64,000 bases of DNA from BNWE01 sp964369545. Its GTDB lineage: Bacteria; Pseudomonadota; Alphaproteobacteria; UBA3830. How positions within the stretch are numbered: the first letter of the stretch is position 1; every line of letters starts with the position of its first letter. The DNA is taken from contig CAYJFA010000002.1 in NCBI GenBank assembly GCA_964369545.1, forward strand, positions 140,249-204,248, written 5' to 3'. Positions 53,832 to 63,488 of the stretch are shown here, in pieces. A program made the position numbers and the translations under genes. The notes beneath the pieces were generated by a model that searched no databases, was not told the origin of the DNA, and saw only the letters and a program-made list of their open reading frames with translations.

Positions 53832-54736
53832 TTAGGAAAATGATTGGGCAGGGGAGCTGTAATTTCAATCCCAAATTCTTCTATTTTAATTTTATACGCG
53901 TGTAAAAAAAGCTCGTTATGAATTGAATTTTTATTATATTTACTATCTCCTAAAATAGGAGATTTTAAAACTTCTGCACAATGAACTCGTAATTGATGTT
54001 TTCTTCCGGTCTGTGGATTTAATTCTAGCAGAGTGTAATGAAAATCCCTATCATTATTATCGTCTTTTATATCTTTGCTAATCGGTTTGATAGGTTGATA
54101 TTCCGTTATTGCACGCTGCCCAGATATAGCTATACGAATTTTTTCTTCATTACTAATTACAGATTTTTCAAGGTAATTATCTATTATGCCGGATGTTTTT
54201 ATCTTTCCATCTACAACAGCAAGATATGTTTTTTTAATTTTATTTTCTCTAAACAATTCAGTTAATTTTTTCGCTGTTTTCTGATTTTTAGCAATCAACA
54301 GCACGCCTGAAGTATCTTTATCTAAACGATGCACTAATTTGCAATTTTTGTTATAAGATTTCATAAATGTTTCAACACATATCGAAATTTTCGTTCCCAA
54401 TTGTACAGCCAATTTAGTTGGTTTATTAATCGCAATTAAATCATCATTCTCAAAAATAATCGTTTTTTTGAATTGATTTATCAGTTTTTGTTGATATTCA
54501 GGATTTTTTTCAGTGGTTTTTCTATCTGACTCAACTGCAATATCTGCATAAATTCTTATAATATCACCTGATTGGATCCTATCAGAAGCTTTTCCTTTTT
54601 TTCTATTAACAACTACCTTATGTCTACGAAAAATTTTTTGCAAAAGCGAATAATTAATATTCTTATATAATTTCTCTATAAGTTTATCTGCTCTGATACC
54701 ATCTTCTTCTATTGTAACTATATGTTCTATATGCAT
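53816..54736 (-). CDS. RluC/RluD-type 23S rRNA pseudouridine synthase
   Basis: Converts specific uridines of 23S rRNA to pseudouridine. 306 residues: N-terminal S4-like RNA-binding region (IRADKLIEKLYKNINYSLLQKIF), then the catalytic domain with the active Asp in LVHRLDKDTSGVLLIAK and the C-terminal GRKHQLRVHCAEVLKSPILGD block. RluC and RluD cannot be told apart with certainty. 2 bases downstream of alaS. Its last codons lie within the 42-base palindrome. Confidence 0.92.
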   Translation of the reverse strand: MHIEHIVTIEEDGIRADKLIEKLYKNINYSLLQKIFRRHKVVVNRKKGKASDRIQSGDIIRIYADIAVESDRKTTEKNPEYQQKLINQFKKTIIFENDDLIAINKPTKLAVQLGTKISICVETFMKSYNKNCKLVHRLDKDTSGVLLIAKNQKTAKKLTELFRENKIKKTYLAVVDGKIKTSGIIDNYLEKSVISNEEKIRIAISGQRAITEYQPIKPISKDIKDDNNDRDFHYTLLELNPQTGRKHQLRVHCAEVLKSPILGDSKYNKNSIHNELFLHAYKIKIEEFGIEITAPLPNHFPKIQFA

Positions 54737-54738
54737 TT

Positions 54739-57351
54739 TTATAAAGCATCAAGAATATTTTGGATCATTTCCGGAATTTTCGATTTTCCTGTTCCGCCGC
54801 CTTGCGCAAAGGATAATCCACCACCTCCTTTCCCATTAATAACTTGGAGCCCGGTATTTAAAATTTCTCTAGCATTATATTTGCTTTGTAAGTCGGCGGT
54901 AATCTTTAGAAGAGCATTTACTTTATCTTTTTCATTAGAAATTACTATAGCAATTGTTTTTTTAGGGTTTTGTGATTGGATTATTTCGCTAATTGTTCGT
55001 AATTCTTCCATATTATAATCTTCGATAACCGCAGATATAATATTAATATCATTTTTTTCAAATTTATTTATATTGCTAATCGCTACCTTTTGTTTAATTA
55101 GAATAATCTCTTGATTTTTCTTCTTTAATTCAGATAATAAATCATCAATTTTTTGTAATATTTCACCTGGCGTACATTTTAATTGCTTTGAAACAGAGAT
55201 GATAGATTTTTCCAACTCGTTTAAGTAATTCAAAACCCTTAATCCAGTAATCGCTTCGATCCTTCGTATTCCAGATCCAATGCTAGATTCAGATAAGATT
55301 TTTAAAGATCCGATTTCTGAAGTGTTTGAAACATGTGTTCCTCCGCAAAGCTCAAAAGATACTTTACAATTATCTTCTGAGGCATCACTGCATATACGTA
55401 TTGTTTTTACAAAGTCCCCATATTTTTCTCCAAATAAAGCAGTTGCTCCAGATGAAATAGCTTCATTTTTCGATATAGTTTTTTGAATCACATGTAATCC
55501 TTGCAAAATCCATTCATTAACTATTGCTTCAATCTTTTCAAGATCTTCCTTCGATATTGCAGAGTTATGAGAAAAATCAAAACGCAATCGTTCGTCATTC
55601 AAAAAGGATCCACGTTGTGAAACATGGTTACCAAGAATCAATTTTAATGCAGCATGCAAAAGATGAGTCGCCGTATGATTAGCCTTTATCTTTTTCCGTT
55701 TTTCAGAGTTGATTTTTAAAGAAACTTTATCAGAGACACTAAATTTCCCTGAAACTATTTCTCCTTTATGAGCGATAATGGCATCACAAAATTTTAATGT
55801 ATTGCTGACTTTAAAAACTCCACCAGACTTTTCTATATAACCTGTATCGCCGCATTGCCCTCCACATTCCGAATAAAATGGGGTAGAGGAGGTGATCAGG
55901 AATATTGTATCTCCAGATTCGCAGGATGAAACTTCTGCTCCATCTTTTACAATAGCAATTATTTCACTGTCATCATTTTCTTTTTCATATCCAGTGAATT
56001 CAGTTGCCTTCAACTTTTCTCTCAAAGTATGCCAGATTTCATCTTCTTTTGATTCTCCGGATCCCGACCATTGTGCACGACTTTTTTGCTCCTCAAGAGA
56101 TTCATTAAATCCATCAATATCTACAGACACATTTTCTGATTTTAAAATATCTTGCGTTAAATCAAGTGGAAATCCATATGTATCATATAATTTAAAAGCA
56201 ATTTTTCCATCCAATACACCTCCTGTAGAGATTCCACTCGTATTCGTTTGTAATATTTTTAGACCCCGATCAAGAGTATCTAGAAATTTTTCTTCTTCAT
56301 CAGAAATTATCGTATTGATTGCAGCTTGAGTCTTCTTAAGTTCGGGATATGTATCTTTCATCTTATTTATTAAGGTGTTTGAAATTTTAAATAAGAATGG
56401 TTCTTTTTTTATACCAATCATATTTCCATGTCTCATCGCTCGCCTTAAAATACGACGCAAAACATATCCGCGGCCCTCATTGCTTGGGATCACACCATCT
56501 GCGATTAAAAATGCTATTGACCGAATATGATCTGCTATAACTTTATAAGAGGGGTATATGCTCTCATAATTAGTCTTCGAAATACTTTTAACATCATCTA
56601 TAATCTCCTTAAAAAGATCAGTTTGGTAGTTATCGTGAACTCCCTGCATAATACTCGTGATGCGTTCCAGTCCCATTCCTGTATCTATCGATTGATTTTT
56701 TAAAGATATTCTTTCGCCATTTGCTTTCTGTTCATACTGCATAAAAACGATATTCCAAATTTCAACATAACGATCTCCAGTTTCATCTGGAGTGCCGGGC
56801 AATCCACCAAATATTTTATCCCCATGATCGTAAAATATTTCACTGCATGGACCACACGGTCCAGTATCTCCCATAGACCAAAAATTATCAGATGTTGCAA
56901 TAGGGATAATATTTATATCTCCCGCAACTTTCTTCCAAATTTTTTTTGCTTGTTCATCTGTATGATAAACAGTTACAGATAACTTATCTCTTGATATTTC
57001 AAGCTCTTTTGTAAGAAAATTCCACGCGAAATCTATCGCATCATCTTTGAAATAGTCTCCAAAAGAGAAATTACCTAACATTTCGAAAAAGGTATGATGC
57101 CGTGCAGTAAATCCAACTTGATCTAAATCATTGTGTTTTCCGCCAGCCCGAATACATTTCTGCGAAGTAGTCGCTCGTTTATATTCTTTGGTTTCAAGGC
57201 CAGTAAAAATATTTTTAAACTGAACCATACCAGAATTGGTAAATAGTAAACTCGGATCATTTTGTGGAACAACAGAGCTTGAATCTATAACCCTATGGCC
57301 ATTTTTTTTAAAAAAACTCAAAAAATTGTTACGTATATCTGCCGCCAACAT
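54739..57351 (-). CDS. alaS: Alanine--tRNA ligase
   Basis: Charges tRNA-Ala and edits mischarged Ser/Gly. 870 residues, normal. Catalytic domain with NDPSLLFTNSGMVQFKNIFTG and RHHTFFEMLGNFSFGDYFK; editing domain zinc ligands in HTATHLLHAAL and CGGTHVSNT; C-terminal Gly-rich GKGGGGLSFAQGGG. Co-transcribed with the pseudouridine synthase gene. Confidence 0.97.
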   Translation of the reverse strand: MLAADIRNNFLSFFKKNGHRVIDSSSVVPQNDPSLLFTNSGMVQFKNIFTGLETKEYKRATTSQKCIRAGGKHNDLDQVGFTARHHTFFEMLGNFSFGDYFKDDAIDFAWNFLTKELEISRDKLSVTVYHTDEQAKKIWKKVAGDINIIPIATSDNFWSMGDTGPCGPCSEIFYDHGDKIFGGLPGTPDETGDRYVEIWNIVFMQYEQKANGERISLKNQSIDTGMGLERITSIMQGVHDNYQTDLFKEIIDDVKSISKTNYESIYPSYKVIADHIRSIAFLIADGVIPSNEGRGYVLRRILRRAMRHGNMIGIKKEPFLFKISNTLINKMKDTYPELKKTQAAINTIISDEEEKFLDTLDRGLKILQTNTSGISTGGVLDGKIAFKLYDTYGFPLDLTQDILKSENVSVDIDGFNESLEEQKSRAQWSGSGESKEDEIWHTLREKLKATEFTGYEKENDDSEIIAIVKDGAEVSSCESGDTIFLITSSTPFYSECGGQCGDTGYIEKSGGVFKVSNTLKFCDAIIAHKGEIVSGKFSVSDKVSLKINSEKRKKIKANHTATHLLHAALKLILGNHVSQRGSFLNDERLRFDFSHNSAISKEDLEKIEAIVNEWILQGLHVIQKTISKNEAISSGATALFGEKYGDFVKTIRICSDASEDNCKVSFELCGGTHVSNTSEIGSLKILSESSIGSGIRRIEAITGLRVLNYLNELEKSIISVSKQLKCTPGEILQKIDDLLSELKKKNQEIILIKQKVAISNINKFEKNDINIISAVIEDYNMEELRTISEIIQSQNPKKTIAIVISNEKDKVNALLKITADLQSKYNAREILNTGLQVINGKGGGGLSFAQGGGTGKSKIPEMIQNILDAL

Positions 57352-57705
57352 CTCAAAACCTCATGAAATTTAATGAGAATTATATACTTGATATTTGTGT
57401 ATTACCAGAGACATAAAAATGCACAATAATTGTAATATTGTATTTTCTTAGAATAATTAATGAAAATTATATTAATGAGATAAACAGCTCTATCAGAGAT
57501 GCAATAGCGTTCATATGTGATATTGATCTATTTATTAAGCGGACATTTTACTGATGAATTGCTAAAGAATCTTCGTCAGGCCTCATTTGAAATTTATGGT
57601 GAAGAAGACGCGAAAGATTTTATCTAATATTATTTTAATTAAATAATCAAAATTATGTTAAATGCATATTGCAGTTAATTATAGATGTGCATTTAACATA
57701 TATGC
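57352..57705. other. 354-base gap between alaS and the LpoA-like gene
   Basis: AT-rich. It should hold the alaS promoter. On the plus strand a frame from a GTG at 57517 to the TAA ending at 57627 encodes 36 residues ending ...GHFTDELLKNLRQASFEIYGEEDAKDFI, which looks protein-like and may be the tail of a lost gene. Otherwise only the terminator hairpin at 57655-57699. Confidence 0.3.
57655..57699 (-). terminator. Terminator hairpin of the LpoA-like gene
   Basis: ATGTTAAATGCA (57655-57666) and TGCATTTAACAT (57688-57699) form a perfect 12-bp stem with a 21-base loop, 7 bases past the stop of the minus-strand gene. On that strand it is followed by AATTTTGATTATTT. Confidence 0.65.
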
Positions 57706-58761
57706 TTACCTTTGAAATAATTCTAGATTTCTTTTTAATCCTCTATTTTTTTCGATTTTGAATTTTCCTAAACATCCATTGTATTCTATATTTAAAAAAT
57801 TGAGCTTTTCATATTTATCGTTGTTTAAAACTGTCCAAAACACTGTTCCACAAAGATCATATCCTAAAATATCTAAAATATTCGGCGTACTTTTAAACAT
57901 TAATTTATATTTTTCCGTAAAATCTGAAAGTCTTTCAACGTCAGGAAATGCAAATATTGCACCATCCCACGCTTGTGGATCAGAAATTGCATGGCTACTG
58001 AGAGTAAATACTTGAATTTCTTCCAATTTCTTTATATTCAAAATTGGATCGAGAATGAAAACAGCTTTTTTCCCGGAATTTTTCACGCATTTCATTGCAT
58101 TCTTTTTAGAAAGGCTTTTATATCGGATAAACTCAATATCGTCTAAATCAAGTTTCGAATGTTTTATTGCAGATTTTACACAGCTCAAAATCTCGTCGCC
58201 ATATTCACTTTCAGGTAATAAAACTAAAAAACTATCGACTTCTTTTGATCGAGCATATGAAAAAATTTCATTTATTTCATCTTGAGGAGATAATCCACAC
58301 GTAAATATGTGATCATTATTTGCCTTTAGATTATTGGAAAAAGTAAATATTGGGATATTAGGAAATAAAGCACCATATTGCCTTGATTCACTGAAAAATA
58401 CCGGACCAATTATCGCTATTATATTATGATTTTTAAATTTTTTGTGTAATTGACTTTTCTCTAAATTAATATCAGCTGTATCTACTATCTGAAACTTAAT
58501 ATCCGTATTTCTAGATTCGTGAGCGGAAAGTATACACGCATTTAGTATCCCCTTCCCTAATTTTTCGTTGTTTCCAGATAGCGGTAATAATAGTAAAATA
58601 GTATTCTCGGACTTTTTCAATGCTGTGTTTTTTAATTTTTGATCAATTAAATAATCAACATCTATTGGTTTTTTTTGTACCGTAGTATCATCTTTTTTAG
58701 TGGAACATGAAACCATATATAATAAACCTATCGATAGGAGAAGTTTTATTGTCCGATGCAT
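57706..58761 (-). CDS. LpoA/LppC-like penicillin-binding-protein activator lipoprotein
   Basis: Lipoprotein with a periplasmic-binding-protein (type 1) fold. 351 residues from the ATG at 58761, which follows a strong GAGGTGAT site. Lipobox MVSC (Cys19). The LpoA C-terminal domain is recognisable: ILLLLPLSGNNEKLGKGILNA, IIAIIGPVFFSESRQ, FTFSNN, and DILGYDLCGTVFW. It lacks the N-terminal TPR domain of the E. coli protein (678 residues). It is divergent from rsmI-yraN, the same grouping as in many proteobacteria, which supports the call. It would stimulate a peptidoglycan synthase. Confidence 0.85.
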   Translation of the reverse strand: MHRTIKLLLSIGLLYMVSCSTKKDDTTVQKKPIDVDYLIDQKLKNTALKKSENTILLLLPLSGNNEKLGKGILNACILSAHESRNTDIKFQIVDTADINLEKSQLHKKFKNHNIIAIIGPVFFSESRQYGALFPNIPIFTFSNNLKANNDHIFTCGLSPQDEINEIFSYARSKEVDSFLVLLPESEYGDEILSCVKSAIKHSKLDLDDIEFIRYKSLSKKNAMKCVKNSGKKAVFILDPILNIKKLEEIQVFTLSSHAISDPQAWDGAIFAFPDVERLSDFTEKYKLMFKSTPNILDILGYDLCGTVFWTVLNNDKYEKLNFLNIEYNGCLGKFKIEKNRGLKRNLELFQR

Positions 58762-59639
58762 TATTATCACCTCAATTATTAGAGAAAATATCATCCAAGA
58801 TCTCTGATCAGAAGAATAAACCAGGATTGTATATAGTTGCAACTCCAATTGGTAACATACTGGATATTACATTCCGTGCTTTATACTTTCTAAAAAATGC
58901 GGAATACATTTTTGCGGAGGATACGAGGCAATCGAGAAAATTATTGAATTTTTATGATATAAAATCTCCCATGATATCTTGCCATCAGCATAACGAAACA
59001 AGTGAATCCTTGAAAAAAATTATGAAAAAGGAAGGAATTTACGTATTAATTTCCGATGCTGGCACTCCTTTGATTTCAGATCCCGGATATAAAATTGTAA
59101 ACTGGTGTATACAAAATAGAATCGATGTTTTTTCAATTCCAGGAGCTTGTTCCTTGATCGCGGGATTAAGTGCATCTGGAATGGCGACGGATAACTTTAT
59201 GTTTTGTGGGTTTTTATCTCATAAAAATAACATTAGAAAAATTTCATTAAATAAATTAGTCGAAGCCTCTTCTACGTTGATATTTTTTGAATCTCCGAAA
59301 AGAGTTATTGAAACATTAATAGATATGAAAGAAATATTAGGTGATAGATATTGTTGTATTTGCAGAGAGTTAACAAAATTTTTTGAAGAATTCAAAAGAG
59401 GTTGCTTAGCTGAGTTAATTGAATATTTTTCTATAAATGAACCCGTTGGAGAATTTATTATAATTGTTTCTGGAAATAAAGAAATCAGCGTTGATGAAGA
59501 AAAAATTTTTCAAGAATTAACTCATTTATTGAAAAATACTTCTTTAAGCTTGAGGGATGCCAGAAAAAACATTGCAGAAAAATATCATATAAATAAAAAT
59601 CACATATACAAAAAGGCATTAGAAATTAAAGGAAAATAA
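58749..59639 (+). CDS. rsmI: 16S rRNA 2'-O-methyltransferase RsmI
   Basis: Methylates the ribose of C1402 in 16S rRNA. Core landmarks: GLYIVATPIGNILDIT, FAEDTRQSRKLL, LISDAGTPLISDPGYK and FFESPKRVIETL. The start is uncertain: a TTG at 58749 has GGAG 8 bases before it (296 residues), while an ATG at 58707 gives 310 residues but overlaps the divergent LpoA-like gene by 55 bases; even the TTG start overlaps it by 13. The yraN ATG overlaps its stop by one base (TAATG). Confidence 0.93.
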   Translation: MSDALLSPQLLEKISSKISDQKNKPGLYIVATPIGNILDITFRALYFLKNAEYIFAEDTRQSRKLLNFYDIKSPMISCHQHNETSESLKKIMKKEGIYVLISDAGTPLISDPGYKIVNWCIQNRIDVFSIPGACSLIAGLSASGMATDNFMFCGFLSHKNNIRKISLNKLVEASSTLIFFESPKRVIETLIDMKEILGDRYCCICRELTKFFEEFKRGCLAELIEYFSINEPVGEFIIIVSGNKEISVDEEKIFQELTHLLKNTSLSLRDARKNIAEKYHINKNHIYKKALEIKGK

Positions 59640-59980
59640 TGCATACAAAATATAAAGGATATCTAGGTGAAATAATCGCTGCATTATTTTTATTTTTAAA
59701 AGGATTTAAAATTTTAGAAACAAGATATAAAACTTCATGTGGTGAGATAGATATTATCGCACGAAAGGGAGATCTTGTTATTTTCGTTGAAGTTAAATCT
59801 AGAAAAAATGAAGAAAAATGCTACTCAGCGATTACTGATAAGCAACTAAAACGCATCCAACGAGCATCATGTATATTTCTTGGGAAACACCCAAAACTTT
59901 CCCTAAGTATCACTAGATATGATGTAATATTAATATCGAATTGGAGTATTCCTATACACATAGAAAATGTTAGTATGTGA
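59639..59980 (+). CDS. yraN: UPF0102 family protein YraN
   Basis: 113 residues with a restriction-endonuclease-like fold of unsettled function. KGYLGEIIAALFLFLKGFKILETRYKTSCGEIDIIARKGDLVIFVEVKSRKN contains the PD-(D/E)xK-like residues (GEIDIIA and FVEVKSR), all kept. rsmI-yraN is a conserved pair. Confidence 0.93.
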   Translation: MHTKYKGYLGEIIAALFLFLKGFKILETRYKTSCGEIDIIARKGDLVIFVEVKSRKNEEKCYSAITDKQLKRIQRASCIFLGKHPKLSLSITRYDVILISNWSIPIHIENVSM

Positions 59981-60005
59981 ATATGCGTAAATATAAGAAA
60001 ATAAA

Positions 60006-60227
60006 ATGTTATTTTTGATTGCCGTTGTTTCCTCATTGTTACTTTTATTTATATTTCTAACAATAGGAATAATATATGGACTAATATTTTTATTCATGAT
60101 TATTCTGTTTTTCTTTGCTGGTCCATTGTTGTTTTTTGATGCCTTTATTTCTCAAACTTTTTTTGTAGTTTTATTAGGCATAGAACTGTTATTTTTTGGC
60201 TTTTTAATCTTTAAAAGAAAGAGATAA
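60006..60227 (+). CDS. Small hydrophobic membrane protein, possibly NuoK-like
   Basis: 73 residues, nearly all hydrophobic, with two or three membrane helices and a basic end FKRKR. It precedes the NuoL-like gene by 3 bases, the place nuoK takes in complex I operons. LLGIELLFFGFLIF near the end resembles the NuoK TM2 block around its conserved Glu (GlEimina). It lacks the remaining NuoK helix with the second Glu and is about 27 residues too short. The NuoK link is a guess from position and one motif. Confidence 0.5.
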   Translation: MLFLIAVVSSLLLLFIFLTIGIIYGLIFLFMIILFFFAGPLLFFDAFISQTFFVVLLGIELLFFGFLIFKRKR

Positions 60228-60230
60228 GTA

Positions 60231-62024
60231 ATGATCGAATATGTTGCTGTATCTCAACTAATCACAATCATTAGCAATATTATTTATCTTCAAAAAAATG
60301 AAATAGAAAAAATAAAATATTACATATCCGTTTTTTCATTATTAAGCACGCTTATAGCAATCACTATATTCATCTTACAAATATCAAATCCTACGGTTTC
60401 CTATAAGCATTTATATAATTTTATGATTATAGGTGAATTTGATTGCTCAATAGGATTGCTGTCAGATTCATTAAGTATAACGATATCAAGCATTTTCTGT
60501 ATCATAACAGCATTAGTAAATTTTTATTCAATCGGATATATTTATCGCAATATAAGCTTGTTTCTTTTTTATATAAATCTATTTTCTTTTTTTTCTACAT
60601 TATTTATTGCTTCAAATAATTTGTTGCAAATGTATATTTGTTTAGCAATATTATCTGTTATTTTATATTTTTTTATTGTTTTTGATGGTAAACGAAAATC
60701 TATAACCTATGGAATAAAAATAACTTGGCTTCATAAAATTGGCGATATTGGATTGATTATTTCTATAATTGCAATATTTATAATATTTGAATCGCTAGAT
60801 TTTGATGATATCAATAAATTTTCTATACAAAACGATATACAAATGGACTTAATAGAAACTACTGCAATAATAATGATTATATCGATATTTATAAAAGCAT
60901 TACAAATAGGATTTACATCTTCAATTACTTATATAAGTCGCTTACAAGCTCCCGCTGCTGCAATTGTAAATTCATCTGTATTTTTTGCATTCGGAATATT
61001 TATTATGATTCGTTTGCAGTCGTTTTTTGAATTTAGTGATTTTATACGGAATACAATTATAGTACTGGGCGCAATATCCGCTATATATAACGCAGTAGAA
61101 GCAATGTTTTCTAGAGATATAAATAAAATTCTTTCATATTCTACATCTTCGCAAGTTGGTTTAATGATTGTTGCTTGTGGATTTTCGTCATATGGATCCG
61201 CTATTATGTTATTCATAAATCATGCGTTTTCAAAAGTTTTATTATTCTTCTGCTCCGGATCTGTAATACGCGCGTTATCAGGAGAAAAATACATAGATAA
61301 AATGGGTGGATTATTAATTTTATTACCAAAAACATATGTAGGATTCATAATGGCAGCATTATCAATGATTTGCCTTCCATTACTACCATATTATTATGCA
61401 CAAAAAATTTTATTAAACGATATATTAAATAGCAAATTATCACTGTATTACATAGGATTAATAACAATAGTTATTACTTTCCTTTTTACGAACATTTATA
61501 TTTTTAGGATGATATATTTTATATTTTATGGAGAAAATAAAACTGAAGAAAAGACATTGGCATATTTAAATGAAAATGGAGGATATATAATAAAAGTAAT
61601 ATATGCTTCTGTATTCTTTGCTGTTTTTTTCGGAATTATTTTTTTCTACGCTGCCTATACAAACATAGTATGGAAGGACGTTTTTGCTTTTTCTTTTTCG
61701 CAAGAAACAAACATTGCTCCGATATCTTTTGTAACTAACCTAATTGGAATTTTATTCGCTGCCATCGTATGTAAAACGATAAAATCTAAAGAATTAATTC
61801 TACAATTGAATTTTATAAATTATTTTCACAATTCTGTGTTTCGTTCGCTAAATAATACCAAATGTACCATAAAAAAATATATACGAAAGCATTATGTTTC
61901 CAATTTAAAAAAAATCATAAATATGGATTGCAATTGTTATTTAGAAAGCAAACTGAGACCAGAAGCAAGTTTTGCATGTTTTATGTTGATAATATTTTTA
62001 TATATAATCGTATGGAATAGTTGA
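60231..62024 (+). CDS. NuoL-like proton-translocating membrane subunit, divergent
   Basis: 597 residues with about 15 membrane helices. The core aligns with NuoL: NLLQMYICLA (TM5), KIGDIGLIISII (Asp172), FIKALQIG (Lys222, the TM7 lysine), RDINKILSYSTSSQVG and NHAFSKVLLFFCSGSVI (Lys335). The TM5 glutamate (E144 in E. coli) is Ala139 and the TM8 His (H254) is Asn247. Codon use is extremely AT-rich, with many ATA. It is followed by NuoM- and NuoN-like genes, so it belongs to complex I or a related antiporter-type module; the genes for the other subunits are not here. MnhA-type antiporter subunits are the alternative. Confidence 0.75.
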   Translation: MIEYVAVSQLITIISNIIYLQKNEIEKIKYYISVFSLLSTLIAITIFILQISNPTVSYKHLYNFMIIGEFDCSIGLLSDSLSITISSIFCIITALVNFYSIGYIYRNISLFLFYINLFSFFSTLFIASNNLLQMYICLAILSVILYFFIVFDGKRKSITYGIKITWLHKIGDIGLIISIIAIFIIFESLDFDDINKFSIQNDIQMDLIETTAIIMIISIFIKALQIGFTSSITYISRLQAPAAAIVNSSVFFAFGIFIMIRLQSFFEFSDFIRNTIIVLGAISAIYNAVEAMFSRDINKILSYSTSSQVGLMIVACGFSSYGSAIMLFINHAFSKVLLFFCSGSVIRALSGEKYIDKMGGLLILLPKTYVGFIMAALSMICLPLLPYYYAQKILLNDILNSKLSLYYIGLITIVITFLFTNIYIFRMIYFIFYGENKTEEKTLAYLNENGGYIIKVIYASVFFAVFFGIIFFYAAYTNIVWKDVFAFSFSQETNIAPISFVTNLIGILFAAIVCKTIKSKELILQLNFINYFHNSVFRSLNNTKCTIKKYIRKHYVSNLKKIINMDCNCYLESKLRPEASFACFMLIIFLYIIVWNS

Positions 62025-62027
62025 TTC

Positions 62028-63488
62028 ATGTTTCTTTTTAACGACATAGCACGATTTAATCTTTTACCATTTATCATACAGATTCCCATATTAGGCGTAT
62101 TATGCATTTCTCAAATGGATGAAAAAAAGCTAATACGTAATATTAAATCAGTATCAATCTGGATTTCTGCATTTACATTTTTATTAATATCTATTTTGTG
62201 TTTATCAGCTGAAAATGGATTATCAACTCAATACAAAATTTTTAATTTTTTCCTATCTACTAATAATCTATCGTTATTCATTATGGAAATTACTTCTTTT
62301 ATCGTAATGATATGTGTTCTTGTAAGCAAGGAAGAAATAACCACCAACATAAAAAGGTTTCATATACTATTATTATTTTTGGAATCATTGTTGTTGGTAT
62401 TATTCTCTACCACTAGTATTCTCATATTTTGCATTATATTGGAAACCATTATTGTTGTTACCTTTTTTTTGATCGGAAGTTTTTCGAAAAAAACTGCAGT
62501 TACTTTTAAGTTTTTATTTTCTCAATTATGTGGGTCTATTTTTATCTTTTTAGGTGTTATTTATATTATTAATATAACTGGAATAACAGAAATATATATA
62601 ATTTCAAACTACACATTTTCTAACACTCAATCCTGCATAATTTTCATTATGTTTTTTATTGGTTTTGCAAGTTTATCTGCACTTTTTCCATTACACAGCT
62701 GTTTTCTGAGTTCTCACTCAGAATCCCCTACTTCCATATCTGTATTTTTATCAGGGGGATTTTCTATAATTGGAATATTTGGATTTATTACAATCCTTAT
62801 ACCATTAACCAAAAATATATTCTTAGAATTCCAAAAGTATATTTTATATTTACCGATTATAACAATGATATATATCACAGCAAAAGCAAGAAAACAGTAT
62901 GATTTGAAAAAAATTATTTCTTATATATCGCTTATTCATATTTCCATTATCGCTATAGGAGCGTTTTCTTGTAATATAAACGGAATAACAGGCGCATTTT
63001 TCAATATTGTATCTCACAGTCTTATAATTCCTCTGATGTATATAATAATTTCAGTTATAGAAAATACGTTTGGTACAAGAAATATCAATAACTTATCTAA
63101 TATTTCAGGATCATTTCCCGGTATTGTTCTCTTTGCTTTAGTTCCTATATTATCATTAATATTTACTCCATTATCCCCTTGTTTTACAGGATTTCTATTA
63201 ATAATGTTCAGTTATTTTTGTGATTACTTTTTTTCTGTTGTAGTGATATGTTTTATTTCTTTATGTGGTACATTTTATATATTAAGAAATTGTAATAATG
63301 TGTTTTTTGGAGAAGAAAATTCGTCACATAAATATACGTTAAAAAAAAATGAGTTGTTATATTTAATCCCAATATTATTGACTATAATAACTATCAGCAT
63401 TTTTCAAAAAAGTATAACAAGAATTATCGCATTTTCTATTTCAGAAATAATACCAAAAAATTTTATCGATAGAGGAATTTTCGAATGA
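62028..63488 (+). CDS. NuoM-like membrane subunit lacking the conserved lysines
   Basis: 486 residues, 13-14 membrane helices, the usual NuoM length. ILETIIVVTFFLIGS (Glu139, matching E144 of E. coli), FPLHSCFLSSHSESPT (for the family 'fPlH.WLPdAHs.AP'), YDLKKIISYISLIHISII (for 'tDiKrliAYsSisHmg') and FNIVSHSLIIPLMY fix the alignment. The TM7 lysine is Leu216 (GFASLSALFPLH) and the TM8 lysine is Ile247 (LSGGFSIIGIFG). 3 bases after the NuoL-like gene; overlaps the next gene by 4 (ATGA). Confidence 0.75.
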   Translation: MFLFNDIARFNLLPFIIQIPILGVLCISQMDEKKLIRNIKSVSIWISAFTFLLISILCLSAENGLSTQYKIFNFFLSTNNLSLFIMEITSFIVMICVLVSKEEITTNIKRFHILLLFLESLLLVLFSTTSILIFCIILETIIVVTFFLIGSFSKKTAVTFKFLFSQLCGSIFIFLGVIYIINITGITEIYIISNYTFSNTQSCIIFIMFFIGFASLSALFPLHSCFLSSHSESPTSISVFLSGGFSIIGIFGFITILIPLTKNIFLEFQKYILYLPIITMIYITAKARKQYDLKKIISYISLIHISIIAIGAFSCNINGITGAFFNIVSHSLIIPLMYIIISVIENTFGTRNINNLSNISGSFPGIVLFALVPILSLIFTPLSPCFTGFLLIMFSYFCDYFFSVVVICFISLCGTFYILRNCNNVFFGEENSSHKYTLKKNELLYLIPILLTIITISIFQKSITRIIAFSISEIIPKNFIDRGIFE

